From NCBI RefSeq assembly GCF_000152985.1, contig NZ_CH672395.1, positions 4,003,823 through 4,067,822 on the forward strand: 64,000 nt of DNA, in the 5' to 3' direction. Position numbers and translations under genes: made by a program. Under the pieces are notes generated by a model, which saw only the letters and a program-made list of their open reading frames with translations, was not told the origin of the DNA and did no database searches. Shown one piece after another: positions 26,271 to 35,584 of the stretch. The number at the start of each line of letters is the position of its first letter. Positions within the stretch are counted from its first letter, which is position 1. The stretch comes from Leeuwenhoekiella blandensis MED217 (GTDB lineage Bacteria > Bacteroidota > Bacteroidia > Flavobacteriales > Flavobacteriaceae).

Positions 26271-29200
26271 CTATCTTTTAAGGGTAAAATGTGATTTGAA
26301 CGTTGCCGGCACCTCTTCAAAGGTATATTCCACACGAAACCAATAGTCATCAGAAGGCATTTTTTCTCCTCTGTAAGTGCCATCCCAACCCGGACCTTGT
26401 GGAGACAAGCTTTTTAACAACTTACCAAAACGGTTAAATATGAATATTTGCGCTTCAGGATAATCTTCTAGGGAAGTGATGTTCCATGTATCGTGATAAC
26501 CGTCATTGTTGGGAGTGAAATATTTTGGGAAGTTTATTACCTGCACTTCTACGGTAGTTGCACCACAGGTTCCATTGATCCCTCGTACGGTGATAAGATG
26601 CGTTCCCGGAGTTACATCTACAAACCGAGGCGTATTTTGAAAAGCTTGATCATCTAACCGATATTCATACTCACCAAAACCAGCAGCAACCGTCACGTCT
26701 ATAGCCGAAACATTTTCAAAAGGCTGCGATACCTGAACATCAAGAAGCGGCTGTGCCGACTCTAATACTTCAACCGTCGTGGGATTGTAATTACACGCTG
26801 CGCCAACTTCAGGGTTTAGTTTTTCGGTAGAAACTGTGTAGATGCCTGCTTCTTCTGCCGTAAATGTTGCTCCTTGCCCTACCAATTGTTCATTTAAAAA
26901 CCAACTCACTAAAAATTCTGAAGGATCAAGACCTGAATTTAAAATCACGGGATTTTCTACAGCTCCGGTTTCCGCATTGCGACAAATGGTTCCACCTTCT
27001 ACGGTAAAATTTAATAGCGGGTATACGGTTACCTCAAAAACATCTTCGTCAAAACAATTAGGATTATCTGTAGCTTCAGCATATTTATAAATCGTGTAGG
27101 TGCCGGGTAATAATTCGTAATCAGCCGGATCAATTGGCGATTGTTTATCAGGTCCAAAATAATAGCCTTGATTAAAATTGGTTTGTGATAAATTGGGAAG
27201 AATGTAACTGCCACACTGCTCAACATCAGGCTCTGGAACCAAAACAGGAGTTTCTGAAATGGTGACGGTAAAACTACTTTCGTCTTCACAGAAAAAACGA
27301 GTTCCGTTGCGCGCATAAATAAAAACCTCCTGCGTCGTGGTTAAAACATCTCCGGCATTAAGCTGCGTTCCCTGACCACCAGATTGCGTAAAATAATTAC
27401 CCTCAGCGAGGGCTGGAAGCGTATAACTATCGCATTGTGCTATATCATCAAAGGTTTCAACCTCAACTCCAAGAATATTTACCGTGAAGGTGTTTTCACT
27501 ATAACACGCAGTAAAATCATCGTAAGCATTATATACATAAAGCGTTTGTGTAGCTGAAATAACATCCCCGGCAAAAAGCTGCACCCCTTGTCCCATAGGC
27601 TCTGAAAAATAGTTACCATTCTCCAGTTCAGGAAGCGTATACGGCTCACAACTATATACAAACGTGAGGTTATCTACCGGAAGTAAAGGTCTGATCTCAA
27701 CCTCAAATTGAGTCTCATTCTGACAACCACTTACTTGATTGTTTATAAATATGATTTGAGATTCATCAATTACATCACCGGCAAAAAGCTGGGTCCCGCC
27801 ACGTCCGGTTTCGGTGAAATATTCACCATCGGTTAAGGTTGGTAATGTATACGTCTCACCCTCACACAAGAGTTGATCAGGCAAGGTATCTACCGGCGGG
27901 ATCGCTATGACGTTGATGTCAAAAAATGCATTGGTCGTACAATTAGATCCCGATGTTGTGTTTACATAATAATAAATACGCTGTGAAGTGGTGAGCACCG
28001 TACCTTCGGGAATGAGGCTTCCTCCGCCTGCAGCTTCGGTATAAAAAGCGCCCTCTTCTACAGCAGGAATGGTATAGGATCCACACGCATCAAGGTTTTG
28101 AAATTCGGGAACGATAAAAATGCGCCATTCATAGAAGTTGGTACACGTACCATCATCATTAAAAATATAGAGCGTTCTTGTGGTATTGATGACATCTCCT
28201 GCATTCAAGGTGCTACCTGAACCATTTGCCCGGGTATTGTAGCTTCCATTAGTTAAAGCAGGTAATGTAAACGAATTACACGCCACTACATCTGCGGGCT
28301 GGTCTACCGGAGGAAGCGGATGTATAATAATGTTTACAGGTTCCTCCCGACATACCGAACCACCTTCTTCATAATAAAAATAGATGATTTGACTTGTCGT
28401 TAACTCATCTCCGGCATCAAGTCGGGTTCCACCTCCACCGGGACCGCCTGCAGCGGTATAAAATGCTCCAGCCAAAGTCGTCGGAATGATATAGCCTCCG
28501 CAAGCCTCTCTATCGCTCAAATCATAATTATCAACAAAAGTTATGCTGAAGGAAGACTGATTGCTACACCCATTAGCATCAGGACCGTTGAATATAAAGA
28601 GCACCATATCTTCTGTAATGATATCACCGGGATTATAGCGCGTTCCGGTACCGTTAGCGCCAGAAAAATAGGCTCCGTTTGTTAGTGGCTCCAATTCGTA
28701 AGCATTACAGGTGATGACATCAGCAATTTGATCTACAGGAGGTAGATTATTAACCTCTATTACAATGTTTACCGTCTCATAGCACAAATCTTCGTCAGCA
28801 AAAGAAACACGAGCAACTAGTGTTTGAGAAGAAGTTTCTGCCGGTACGACATATGGAGAGAACACTTCATTACTCATCGCATCTGCATCTGCTTGACTTT
28901 CATAATAGGTAATGTTATACAATGCCGGACTCTGACCGCTTAGAATTTCATTAGTTACTTGGGTTAAATCTACGGCCACATCATTACCAGGTCGCGTACA
29001 GGATTGTATCGGGTCTGGAGTTGTTACTTGAATTTCTGGACGCACTTCTAACTGAAAAGAGTAAACCGCGTCACAGGTATTACCAGTATTTAAATTGCGA
29101 AGTCTTATAAAAATACGTTGGCCGGTGCTTTGAAAAGCATTCAGTTCACTGGTAGGTATAGGTTGGTCATTTGACAAGTCGGTTGAGCTGGCATAATACA

Positions 29201-30332
29201 CCACTTCAAACTGACTCGCATCCAGGCCTAGCGCTTCAGCATCATTTTCTGTGAGATTAAAGGCTGAAGGATTTCCTTCGTTATAACAGGCAACCAGATC
29301 TTGTGGTGCAGTTACTGAAAGTGCATTTACATTAACCTCATCAGTAATTACACAACCATTATTCGAAATCTCCACACGATAAACACCGTTGTTGCTTATA
29401 GCTAACGAGTTTGTGGTCTCTCCAACAATTTCACTTCCATTAAAAAACCAGCGATGCGCATATATCGAAGCATCTAAACCGGTAGAAAGTGTGGCAGCGT
29501 CACCACTACAAAGAACCAGATCAGGTCCCAGATCTACACTCGTATTAAAGCTACCACCAGCGAGAAAAATAGCAGAATCGTAATTGGTATCGTTAGAATC
29601 TCCTATGACGATTCTAATATTGTAAGAAGTTCCCGGAGTCAATGTTGAAGAGGCCGTTAACACCTGCGTATAACCACGCATGTTTATCGTAGACTGTCCA
29701 TTGGTCACTTCATAAGAATCAAAAAGACCCGGATTTACAGAATTACAACTCGAATTATACTGTGTATCTCTAATATTACGCACAGAGATTTCTTCTCCAC
29801 TGGGAGTCAGCGCTAAGTTTTGTGAAGTTCCGGTGCTTAAATCGGTGAGAATAAATGCAACGACATCTTGAGAAGCACACTGCCACTCCCCATACTCATT
29901 AGAAGCAAAAATAAAGTCAAAACTAAAATTGCTCGAAAGCGGCACAAAGTCGAATTCTAAAAAAGAAGTTTCTTCAATGGTTGCGCTATTTCCTGTTGCG
30001 TCATTTATAGCTTGCAAATAAGGATCACCGTTGGTATTGAGTTCGCTGCTCAATTCATCTGTATTTCCCGAGTAAGCGCCTCCGGTCAATTGCGCATTTC
30101 CGGTGCGTAATAGCACACCATTTGCTAAGGGGAATGCGCCACCGTTGTTAGAAAATAATCCAGCAGCTTGGGTTGAAGATATTGAAACATTACTGATTTC
30201 TGCACACGCATCACCCACTAGGGTACTTACTAATTCTTCAGCAGGTCGCGGACTATCAACACTTACTTGCTGGGCGTTTATGTGCAAATAGGAGAAAATC
30301 AAAGCTAAGACAAGTAGGTATTGCTTGCTCAT
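26271..30332 (-). CDS. giant T9SS type B sorting-domain surface protein with choice-of-anchor L domain
   Basis: 1353 residues. Signal peptide (1-20), then a choice-of-anchor L domain (about 25-270; SSNFSFDFIFASNEYGEWQC) and an Ig-like segment (270-345). From about 545 to 1110 lie roughly eight divergent repeats of 65-78 residues, each with a Cys, a YxLPxLxxGxYF block and a GDVI...Q.I/L.IY strand; the Cys pairs may form disulfides. The C-terminal gliding-motility/CHU_C domain (FPKYFTPNNDGYHDTWNI ... IFNRFGKLLKSL) is the T9SS type B sorting signal. Probably an exported surface adhesin; the ligand is unknown. It has no co-directional close neighbour. Confidence 0.9.
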   Translation of the reverse strand: MSKQYLLVLALIFSYLHINAQQVSVDSPRPAEELVSTLVGDACAEISNVSISSTQAAGLFSNNGGAFPLANGVLLRTGNAQLTGGAYSGNTDELSSELNTNGDPYLQAINDATGNSATIEETSFLEFDFVPLSSNFSFDFIFASNEYGEWQCASQDVVAFILTDLSTGTSQNLALTPSGEEISVRNIRDTQYNSSCNSVNPGLFDSYEVTNGQSTINMRGYTQVLTASSTLTPGTSYNIRIVIGDSNDTNYDSAIFLAGGSFNTSVDLGPDLVLCSGDAATLSTGLDASIYAHRWFFNGSEIVGETTNSLAISNNGVYRVEISNNGCVITDEVNVNALSVTAPQDLVACYNEGNPSAFNLTENDAEALGLDASQFEVVYYASSTDLSNDQPIPTSELNAFQSTGQRIFIRLRNLNTGNTCDAVYSFQLEVRPEIQVTTPDPIQSCTRPGNDVAVDLTQVTNEILSGQSPALYNITYYESQADADAMSNEVFSPYVVPAETSSQTLVARVSFADEDLCYETVNIVIEVNNLPPVDQIADVITCNAYELEPLTNGAYFSGANGTGTRYNPGDIITEDMVLFIFNGPDANGCSNQSSFSITFVDNYDLSDREACGGYIIPTTLAGAFYTAAGGPGGGGTRLDAGDELTTSQIIYFYYEEGGSVCREEPVNIIIHPLPPVDQPADVVACNSFTLPALTNGSYNTRANGSGSTLNAGDVINTTRTLYIFNDDGTCTNFYEWRIFIVPEFQNLDACGSYTIPAVEEGAFYTEAAGGGSLIPEGTVLTTSQRIYYYVNTTSGSNCTTNAFFDINVIAIPPVDTLPDQLLCEGETYTLPTLTDGEYFTETGRGGTQLFAGDVIDESQIIFINNQVSGCQNETQFEVEIRPLLPVDNLTFVYSCEPYTLPELENGNYFSEPMGQGVQLFAGDVISATQTLYVYNAYDDFTACYSENTFTVNILGVEVETFDDIAQCDSYTLPALAEGNYFTQSGGQGTQLNAGDVLTTTQEVFIYARNGTRFFCEDESSFTVTISETPVLVPEPDVEQCGSYILPNLSQTNFNQGYYFGPDKQSPIDPADYELLPGTYTIYKYAEATDNPNCFDEDVFEVTVYPLLNFTVEGGTICRNAETGAVENPVILNSGLDPSEFLVSWFLNEQLVGQGATFTAEEAGIYTVSTEKLNPEVGAACNYNPTTVEVLESAQPLLDVQVSQPFENVSAIDVTVAAGFGEYEYRLDDQAFQNTPRFVDVTPGTHLITVRGINGTCGATTVEVQVINFPKYFTPNNDGYHDTWNITSLEDYPEAQIFIFNRFGKLLKSLSPQGPGWDGTYRGEKMPSDDYWFRVEYTFEEVPATFKSHFTLKR

Positions 30333-30473
30333 TAGAAAGGGGCATTTAATCGTTTAAAGACAAAAACCTAACGATGAGTTTCTACTAAAATTATGGGGCG
30401 AAGCAAAAACTAACGTTAAAATAAATTGCCCTCAAAACTACCTTTTAAAAAACTGAATTTCAAAATATTAACA

Positions 30474-30523
30474 ACAAATAAAGAACCCTTTGCGTTTTTA
30501 CGGGCAAAGGGTTCTTTATTTGT
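30474..30523 (-). terminator. strong intrinsic terminator after the TerB/DnaJ gene
   Basis: A perfect 20-bp stem, 30474-30493 with 30504-30523, and a 10-nt loop. It includes AAGAACCCTTTGC/GCAAAGGGTTCTT. On the minus strand the distal arm is T-rich. It may act in both directions, but only the minus-strand gene ends here. Confidence 0.85.
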
Positions 30524-30541
30524 AAGTTATTTCGGTCAAAT

Positions 30542-31291
30542 TTACAAGCCACGTTCTTTTTGAATGGTTTCATAAGCATCCTGCACATTTCTGAATTTTT
30601 CTTCAGCACCGGCGCGATAGGCTTCATCCATATGTTGCAATTTATCTGGATGGTATTTTTTTACCATATCACGATAGGCTTTTTTCACTTCTGCATCAGA
30701 AGCTGTTTTTTCGATCTCTAAGATCTTATAAGCACTGTCTGAATTTTTAAAGAACATCGCTTTGAGGCCTTCAAACTCATTACGACTTAATCCTAAATAT
30801 CCCGCGATTGAAGAAATCTGATTGACCTCGGCCGTAGAAACGTTTCCATCTGCTTGAGCAATGCCAAATAAAAAATGTACAATTTGCAGGCGAACTTCTC
30901 TGCGTGTGCGTTGCACCAGATAGGCACAAATACGCTGCGCATTGATCTCCCGTTTCTTCACCACATCGTTAAACGTTCTAAAAGTGGCATTGGCACGTTC
31001 TTTACCATAAGCCTGCACAAAATATTGACGTACATAGTCCATCTCCCGCTGACTTACTTGCCCATCGGCTTTAATGACAATAGAGCAAAGCGAAAGTAAA
31101 TTCAGTTCAAAATCTCCGGGGGTTACCGTCTGTTGACCACCGCCAAAAGGCGAGCGGCTTCTGCCTGAAGCTTGACCGTCACTTTTGTTGAAAAATAAAT
31201 TATCTATAAGCATGCCTATCACATAGCCTGCCACCGCGCCTAGAAAACCACGGTATGCAAAGCCTATGATGGCTCCTATCCATCGTACCAT
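30542..31291 (-). CDS. TerB-DnaJ co-chaperone (DjlA-like)
   Basis: 249 residues: an N-terminal Gly-rich hydrophobic segment (IGAIIGFAYRGFLGAVAGYVIGMLID), a TerB-like helical domain (about 60-180) with two acidic KADGQVSQRE / QADGNVSTAE motifs, and a C-terminal J domain (about 186-249) with HPD at 214-216. This is the architecture of DjlA, a membrane-anchored DnaK co-chaperone. Transcribed alone, with a strong terminator 20 bp after the stop. Confidence 0.9.
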   Translation of the reverse strand: MVRWIGAIIGFAYRGFLGAVAGYVIGMLIDNLFFNKSDGQASGRSRSPFGGGQQTVTPGDFELNLLSLCSIVIKADGQVSQREMDYVRQYFVQAYGKERANATFRTFNDVVKKREINAQRICAYLVQRTRREVRLQIVHFLFGIAQADGNVSTAEVNQISSIAGYLGLSRNEFEGLKAMFFKNSDSAYKILEIEKTASDAEVKKAYRDMVKKYHPDKLQHMDEAYRAGAEEKFRNVQDAYETIQKERGL

Positions 31292-31657
31292 TTAATTTTT
31301 TTTATTCAGTTTTGGTTTATCTACCTGAAGCATATAAACCATCTCGCAGCAAAGCCCGCGAGACCTTTGTTAGAAACAAATTTTAATATATAGTCATCCC
31401 GTTAGCTATCGGAACAGGGTAACAGCATCTTTGACAATGCCAAAAAACCCGTGCAAAAATAAAGCCTTTGCTACAGGTAGGTCGCAAATATGACAAATTG
31501 TTACTTGATGTAGTGTTGGCTTGCTTAGCTTTTACGACTGTCTTTTAGTATAAAATAAAGGCTGCGCAAGGGATTGGGGCCTTGTGGTGCTCGTTTGCAA
31601 TGTTGCCCATTGAAAACAGCGACAGCCATAAGCTTACCCATCGGTAAAGGCAGGCTC

Positions 31658-31734
31658 ATGAGATTGCTTGGAAACGAATTTTCGATTTCGAGGCAAGCCT
31701 CGGAGTATTCAACCCTTTGGCGGTACCAATAAAA
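31658..31734 (+). repeat. dispersed flavobacterial intergenic repeat, copy B
   Basis: The block runs ATGAGATTGCTTGGAAACGA, then TTTCGAGGCAAGCCTCGGAG, then ACCCTTTGGCGGTACCAATA. It aligns over its full length with copy C (from 52119). It contains the perfect hairpin CGAGGC-AA-GCCTCG. Confidence 0.85.
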
Positions 31735-31752
31735 AACGAGATTCAAACGTAG

Positions 31753-31797
31753 GGTTTACAAAATATGCCCGACTATTATTTTATATCTTTGTAAACC
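31753..31797. promoter_or_regulatory. inverted repeat overlapping the bacilliredoxin promoter
   Basis: GGTTTACAAA (31753-31762) and TTTGTAAACC (31788-31797) are perfect 10-bp inverted arms 25 nt apart. The right arm overlaps a -7 element TATCTTTG (31784-31791). No -33 TTG is present, which fits an activated or repressed promoter. Regulator unknown. Confidence 0.55.
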
Positions 31798-31816
31798 AAA
31801 AATTAAAATAGAACTT

Positions 31817-32227
31817 ATGTATCCAGCAGAATTAGTAAAACCTATGCGTGAAGACCTTACTTCTGTAGGTTTCACAGAATTACATACAACAGATGATGTG
31901 CAGGCAGCTATGAAAAAAGAAGGTACTACGCTTGTAGTAGTAAATTCGGTTTGTGGTTGTGCAGCTGCAAATGCTAGACCGGGAGCCCGTATGGCTTTAC
32001 AAAATGCAAAAACTCCAGATAATTTATATACTGTTTTTGCAGGTGTAGACCGCGAAGCAACAGAATTGGCTCGTAATTTTATGGTGCCATTTCCTCCTTC
32101 TTCACCATCTATGGCATTGTTTAAAGATGGCGAATTGGTTCACATGTTAGAACGTCACCATATTGAAGGGCGTCCTGCAGAACTTATCGCAGATAATCTT
32201 GTAGATGCTTTTAATGAATATTGCTAA
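31817..32227 (+). CDS. BrxA/BrxB-family bacilliredoxin
   Basis: 136 residues with a thioredoxin-like fold and the family active site VNSVCGCAAANARPG (Cys46-Gly-Cys48). Bacilliredoxins remove bacillithiol from mixed disulfides after oxidative stress. In bacteria without bacillithiol the role is less clear, and no bacillithiol biosynthesis gene is in the window. A single gene with its own terminator (32246-32280). The promoter has an unusual spaced inverted repeat. Confidence 0.9.
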   Translation: MYPAELVKPMREDLTSVGFTELHTTDDVQAAMKKEGTTLVVVNSVCGCAAANARPGARMALQNAKTPDNLYTVFAGVDREATELARNFMVPFPPSSPSMALFKDGELVHMLERHHIEGRPAELIADNLVDAFNEYC

Positions 32228-32245
32228 TAAAAGACCTTTAGCTTT

Positions 32246-32280
32246 AAAATCCCCGGTTTTAAAAACACGGGGATTTTTTT
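32246..32280 (+). terminator. intrinsic terminator of the bacilliredoxin gene
   Basis: Stem AAAATCCCCG (32246-32255) with CGGGGATTTT (32268-32277), followed by a T run. Confidence 0.85.
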
Positions 32281-32303
32281 TTAAATAAGTATCCTAAGTT
32301 ACC

Positions 32304-32332
32304 TTGCGTAAGAATTTGAGCTATTACTTTTG
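32304..32332 (+). promoter_or_regulatory. Bacteroidota-type promoter of the ClC gene
   Basis: TTG (32304-32306), 18 nt, TACTTTTG (32325-32332). The start codon lies 23 nt downstream. Confidence 0.65.
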
Positions 32333-32354
32333 TAGGCCTTAAAATCTAAAAACA

Positions 32355-34145
32355 ATGCCTGGTAAAAAACCTCTTTTACATCGCTTTCACGCCTGGCGTT
32401 ATAAGCATATTTCAAAGACCACATTTATCTATTTTTTAAGTGTGATCACGGGACTTCTTGCCGGTTTGGGAGCTGTTTTGATCAAGAACTTTACTCACGT
32501 AATTCAAAACTTGCTTGAGGGTAAACTTGTTGAAAATTACAGGTACGGTTTTTACTTTTTATTCCCTATTGTAGGTCTTGCTCTTACTGTGCTCATTGTA
32601 AAATTTGTGATCAGAAATCCGCTAAGTCATGGTGTACCTATGACGCTTAGGGCTATCGCAAAGCGCAAAGGCTTACTACGCAATTATCAAGTTTATGCCT
32701 CGTTGATCACCGCACCTATAACCGTAGGTTTTGGAGGTTCGGTGGGATTAGAGAGCCCTACTGTGGTTACCGGTGCAGGAATTAGTTCGTACCTGTCTCG
32801 TATATTTCACATGGATCAGGCACATCGTAATTTACTTTTAGGTTGTGCCGCCGCAGGTGCGATGTCGTGTATTTTTAAAGCGCCCATCGCAGCGATCATT
32901 TTTGCGGTAGAGGTTTTTAGTCTTGACCTTACCTTACTATCGCTTATGCCGTTACTTTTGGCTTCCCTTTCAGCGATTTTGACTTCTTATTTCTTTTTTG
33001 GTTCAGACACCATTTTGCCGTTTGAATTGAAAGATGCTTTTACCATTGCAGATTTCCCGTACTATATGGTACTTGGAGTAGTTGCAGGATTGACTTCGGT
33101 ATATTTTAGCAAAGCCTATTTTGCAACACAAAAATTTTACAGTAGATGGACTTCAGCAACCACCAGGTTAATCATTGCAGGAGCCTCGCTAGGTGTACTT
33201 TTGTTTTTTATTCCGCCGCTTTATGGTGAAGGTTTTGACATTATCAACCAGCTGCTCGAAGGGCATACCATAAGCGCTCTAGGCGAAACTTTTTTCAACG
33301 ATTATCTCGAGAATATTTGGGTGGTGATCGCACTTTTGGCAGGTTTAGTTTTCTTTAAAGTAATCGCTTCTGCTATCACTTTTGCCGGTGGAGGAATCGG
33401 TGGGATTTTTGCTCCTGTTCTATTTATGGGTAGCGTGATGGGAAATTGCATCGCAAAAGTCATCAACAATCTTGGCATCAACGGCGTTCATATTTCAGAA
33501 AGTAATTTTACACTTGTAGGTATGACCGGTTTACTCGCCGGAGTACTTCACGCCCCACTAACCGCGATTTTCCTTATTGCTGAAATTACCGGTGGTTACG
33601 GACTTTTTATTCCGCTTATGGTTACGGCCGCTATCTCTTACGGAATCAATAAGTACTTCTTATCCTACTCGGTTTACGGGATGGAACTGGCTGTAAAAGG
33701 CGAACTCATCACACACGATAAAGATCAGGCTGTGCTTACCTTGCTGAATGTAGATCAGATCATTGAGTCTAATTTTATTCGGGTACGTCCTAATATGACT
33801 TTGGGCGAAATGGTAAAATGCGCAGTAGCCAAGTCAACCCGAAACTTGTTCCCTGTGGTGAATGAAGATGATGAGCTCGTAGGCGTAATCACCCTTGATG
33901 ATATCAGAGAAATTATGTTTGATGCGTCGCTGTACGACACAACAAAAGTGGGGAGTTTAATGCACGCCGCTCCAGAATATATTTACTTAGAATCTGATCC
34001 CGCAAAAGAGGTGATGCGCAAGTTTCAAGACAGCGGCGCCTGGAATTTACCGGTGATCAAAGACGGAAAATACCACGGTTTCATTTCAAAATCAAAACTC
34101 CTTACCGCGTATAGACGTATGTTAGTGAGTTTTTCTAGAAAATAA
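32355..34145 (+). CDS. ClC-family chloride channel/transporter with C-terminal CBS pair
   Basis: 596 residues: a ClC membrane domain (about 20-445) and two CBS domains (about 465-590). Ion-path motifs are visible: SHGVP (91-95, the GSGIP position), GLESP (131-135), which carries the gating Glu133, and GGGIGGIFAPVLFMG. CBS domains in this family often bind adenosine nucleotides and tune gating. Whether it is a channel or a Cl-/H+ exchanger cannot be settled from the motifs. A small 2-TM protein gene follows 4 bp downstream. Confidence 0.93.
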   Translation: MPGKKPLLHRFHAWRYKHISKTTFIYFLSVITGLLAGLGAVLIKNFTHVIQNLLEGKLVENYRYGFYFLFPIVGLALTVLIVKFVIRNPLSHGVPMTLRAIAKRKGLLRNYQVYASLITAPITVGFGGSVGLESPTVVTGAGISSYLSRIFHMDQAHRNLLLGCAAAGAMSCIFKAPIAAIIFAVEVFSLDLTLLSLMPLLLASLSAILTSYFFFGSDTILPFELKDAFTIADFPYYMVLGVVAGLTSVYFSKAYFATQKFYSRWTSATTRLIIAGASLGVLLFFIPPLYGEGFDIINQLLEGHTISALGETFFNDYLENIWVVIALLAGLVFFKVIASAITFAGGGIGGIFAPVLFMGSVMGNCIAKVINNLGINGVHISESNFTLVGMTGLLAGVLHAPLTAIFLIAEITGGYGLFIPLMVTAAISYGINKYFLSYSVYGMELAVKGELITHDKDQAVLTLLNVDQIIESNFIRVRPNMTLGEMVKCAVAKSTRNLFPVVNEDDELVGVITLDDIREIMFDASLYDTTKVGSLMHAAPEYIYLESDPAKEVMRKFQDSGAWNLPVIKDGKYHGFISKSKLLTAYRRMLVSFSRK

Positions 34146-34149
34146 AATT

Positions 34150-34422
34150 ATGCGTAACGCAATTATCATACTCTTTTGCCTTCTTTGTCTAAGTCTTGGC
34201 TACGGACTGTACCTGAGATATTTCACAGCAGACACGTTAACCGGCGATCGGTTTTTAGGCATCACCATTTTGGCGGTTGCTTTTATCCTGATGCCTATGT
34301 TTTTATATCATCGTTGGAAAGACCGAAACGTAAAAGACTATATGCTTGATGAAGATAACATAAGGAGGATGAGAGACTTCAATGAAAGTAAAGATTCACG
34401 CAAAAATTCTGAAAATCAATAA
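34150..34422 (+). CDS. small two-TM protein of unknown function
   Basis: 90 residues with two hydrophobic helices (about 3-23 and 37-55) and a charged C-terminal tail (HRWKDRNVKDYMLDEDNIRRMRDFNESKD). It starts 4 bp after the ClC stop, so the two are probably co-transcribed. I do not recognise a named family. It could be an accessory subunit of the channel, but only its position suggests this. Confidence 0.65.
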   Translation: MRNAIIILFCLLCLSLGYGLYLRYFTADTLTGDRFLGITILAVAFILMPMFLYHRWKDRNVKDYMLDEDNIRRMRDFNESKDSRKNSENQ

Positions 34423-34474
34423 CTTTTGCTAAAATAAATTTACCTTAAGTTAACTTTCGTGTTGTTTAAACACG

Positions 34475-34482
34475 TAGCTTTG
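34475..34482 (+). promoter_or_regulatory. -7 element (TAGCTTTG) of the cold-shock gene
   Basis: TAGCTTTG fits TAnnTTTG. Transcription would start near 34489 and leave a 24-nt AT-rich leader. Confidence 0.5.
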
Positions 34483-34512
34483 TATCAATATTAATTTTTT
34501 TACAACTTTATA

Positions 34513-34704
34513 ATGAAAGGTACAGTTAAATTTTTCAATGAATCAAAAGGTTACGGATTCATTACTAACGATGACACAGGCAAGGACATCTTTGTACACG
34601 CAACCGGTCTTAACGGTGAAGTGTTAGAAGAAGGTGACCAAGTTGAGTACATCGAAGAAGAAGGAAGAAAAGGTATGGTAGCTGCGCAAGTACGCGTACT
34701 ATAA
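34513..34704 (+). CDS. CspA-family cold-shock RNA chaperone
   Basis: A 63-residue single cold-shock domain. RNP1 is KGYGFIT (12-18) and RNP2 is DIFVHA (25-30). It binds single-stranded RNA or DNA and melts secondary structure. The leader is short, unlike the long thermosensing leader of E. coli cspA, so cold control of that type is not evident. Its own terminator follows. Confidence 0.95.
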   Translation: MKGTVKFFNESKGYGFITNDDTGKDIFVHATGLNGEVLEEGDQVEYIEEEGRKGMVAAQVRVL

Positions 34705-34738
34705 GACTAAGATATATATAAGTATATTTAAGATTCCA

Positions 34739-34769
34739 ATACCCGCTGCGTTGCAGCGGGTATTTTTTT
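34739..34769 (+). terminator. intrinsic terminator of the cold-shock gene
   Basis: Stem ATACCCGCTGC/GCAGCGGGTAT (34739-34749/34753-34763) and a T7 run. Confidence 0.92.
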
Positions 34770-34804
34770 GTCCTAACCTCAACAGCTTTTTGTACTTTTA
34801 AGTT

Positions 34805-35572
34805 ATGCAAAACACCTTAAAAATAGCCGCTATTCAAGCAGATCTGGCTTGGGAAAACCCGGAAGCGAATCGTGCATATTTTGATCAGAAAATCAGTGTA
34901 ATAAAAAATGTAGATCTTATCGTTCTACCAGAAATGTTTGCTACAGGCTTTAGTATGCATCCAGAAGGAATAGCAGATACCGGTGTGATGGTCGAGTGGA
35001 TGAAAGCTACAGCGAAAACCACTCAAGCAGCAATCGCCGGAAGTTTGATGATTAAAGAGCAGGATAACTATTACAACCGGTTTTATTTTATCACTCCGGA
35101 AGGAACTTGCACTACATACGATAAACGCCACACCTTTACTCTAGCGGGCGAACATAAGGTTTACAAACGCGGTGAGCAGCCCGTGATTGCAACATATAAA
35201 GGGTGGAAATTTCTATTACAAGTATGTTACGACTTACGCTTTCCTGTTTTTGCACGAAATACCTCAAATTATGATGTGATGCTCTATGTAGCCAACTGGC
35301 CCAAAAAGCGTGTTTTTGCCTGGGATACTTTGCTCAAAGCGCGTGCAATCGAAAATATGAGTTACTGCATTGGCGTAAATCGGGTAGGCATAGATGGCAG
35401 CAATTATGAATACAACGGCTACAGTGGTATTTATGACAGTCTCGGGGCCACTTTAGCTTTCGCAGAAGCGGAAGAAAAAACAATTTATGCAACCTTGAGC
35501 AAAACTCATCTTGAAGAAACCCGCAACCAACTGAATTTTCTCGCAGATCAAGACAAATTTGAACTGAAGTAA
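34805..35572 (+). CDS. nitrilase-superfamily amidase (YafV/omega-amidase type)
   Basis: 255 residues with the Glu-Lys-Cys triad of the C-N hydrolases: Glu43 (LPEMFATGF), Lys107 (YDKRHTFTL) and Cys141 (LLQVCYDLRFPVF). The closest type is the omega-amidase group (YafV/Nit2), which hydrolyses alpha-ketoglutaramate or alpha-ketosuccinamate in metabolite repair. The precise substrate is inferred from the subgroup. It has the usual family length and no evident operon partner. Confidence 0.88.
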   Translation: MQNTLKIAAIQADLAWENPEANRAYFDQKISVIKNVDLIVLPEMFATGFSMHPEGIADTGVMVEWMKATAKTTQAAIAGSLMIKEQDNYYNRFYFITPEGTCTTYDKRHTFTLAGEHKVYKRGEQPVIATYKGWKFLLQVCYDLRFPVFARNTSNYDVMLYVANWPKKRVFAWDTLLKARAIENMSYCIGVNRVGIDGSNYEYNGYSGIYDSLGATLAFAEAEEKTIYATLSKTHLEETRNQLNFLADQDKFELK

Positions 35573-35584
35573 GCACCAACTACA

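Larger units (their letters stand above)
31292..31816. other. 525-bp gene-free region with repeat fragments
   Basis: I see no credible gene here. The minus-strand frame at 31525-31746 is a translated repeat. The region holds a diverged repeat fragment (31366-31385, TTAGAAACAAATTTT, shared with the other copies), a stretch GCGCAAGGGATTGGGGCC (31564-31581) that may come from another intergenic element, repeat copy B, and a 10-bp-arm inverted repeat before the bacilliredoxin gene. The 3' part is the promoter region of that gene. Confidence 0.6.

Noticed and set aside
26800-28800. DNA-level tandem repeat array
   Set aside because: The periodicity is in the protein (diverged 65-78-residue domains); the nucleotides are not closely repeated.
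31400-31650. Structured RNA such as tmRNA, RNase P RNA or a riboswitch
   Set aside because: No consistent long stems or known consensus elements could be traced; only short, weak pairings were found.
31525-31746. Minus-strand open frame of 73 codons
   Set aside because: It is a translation of the dispersed repeat. A frame of the same origin with similar residues (FYWxRQRV...CLEI) occurs at 52116-52307.
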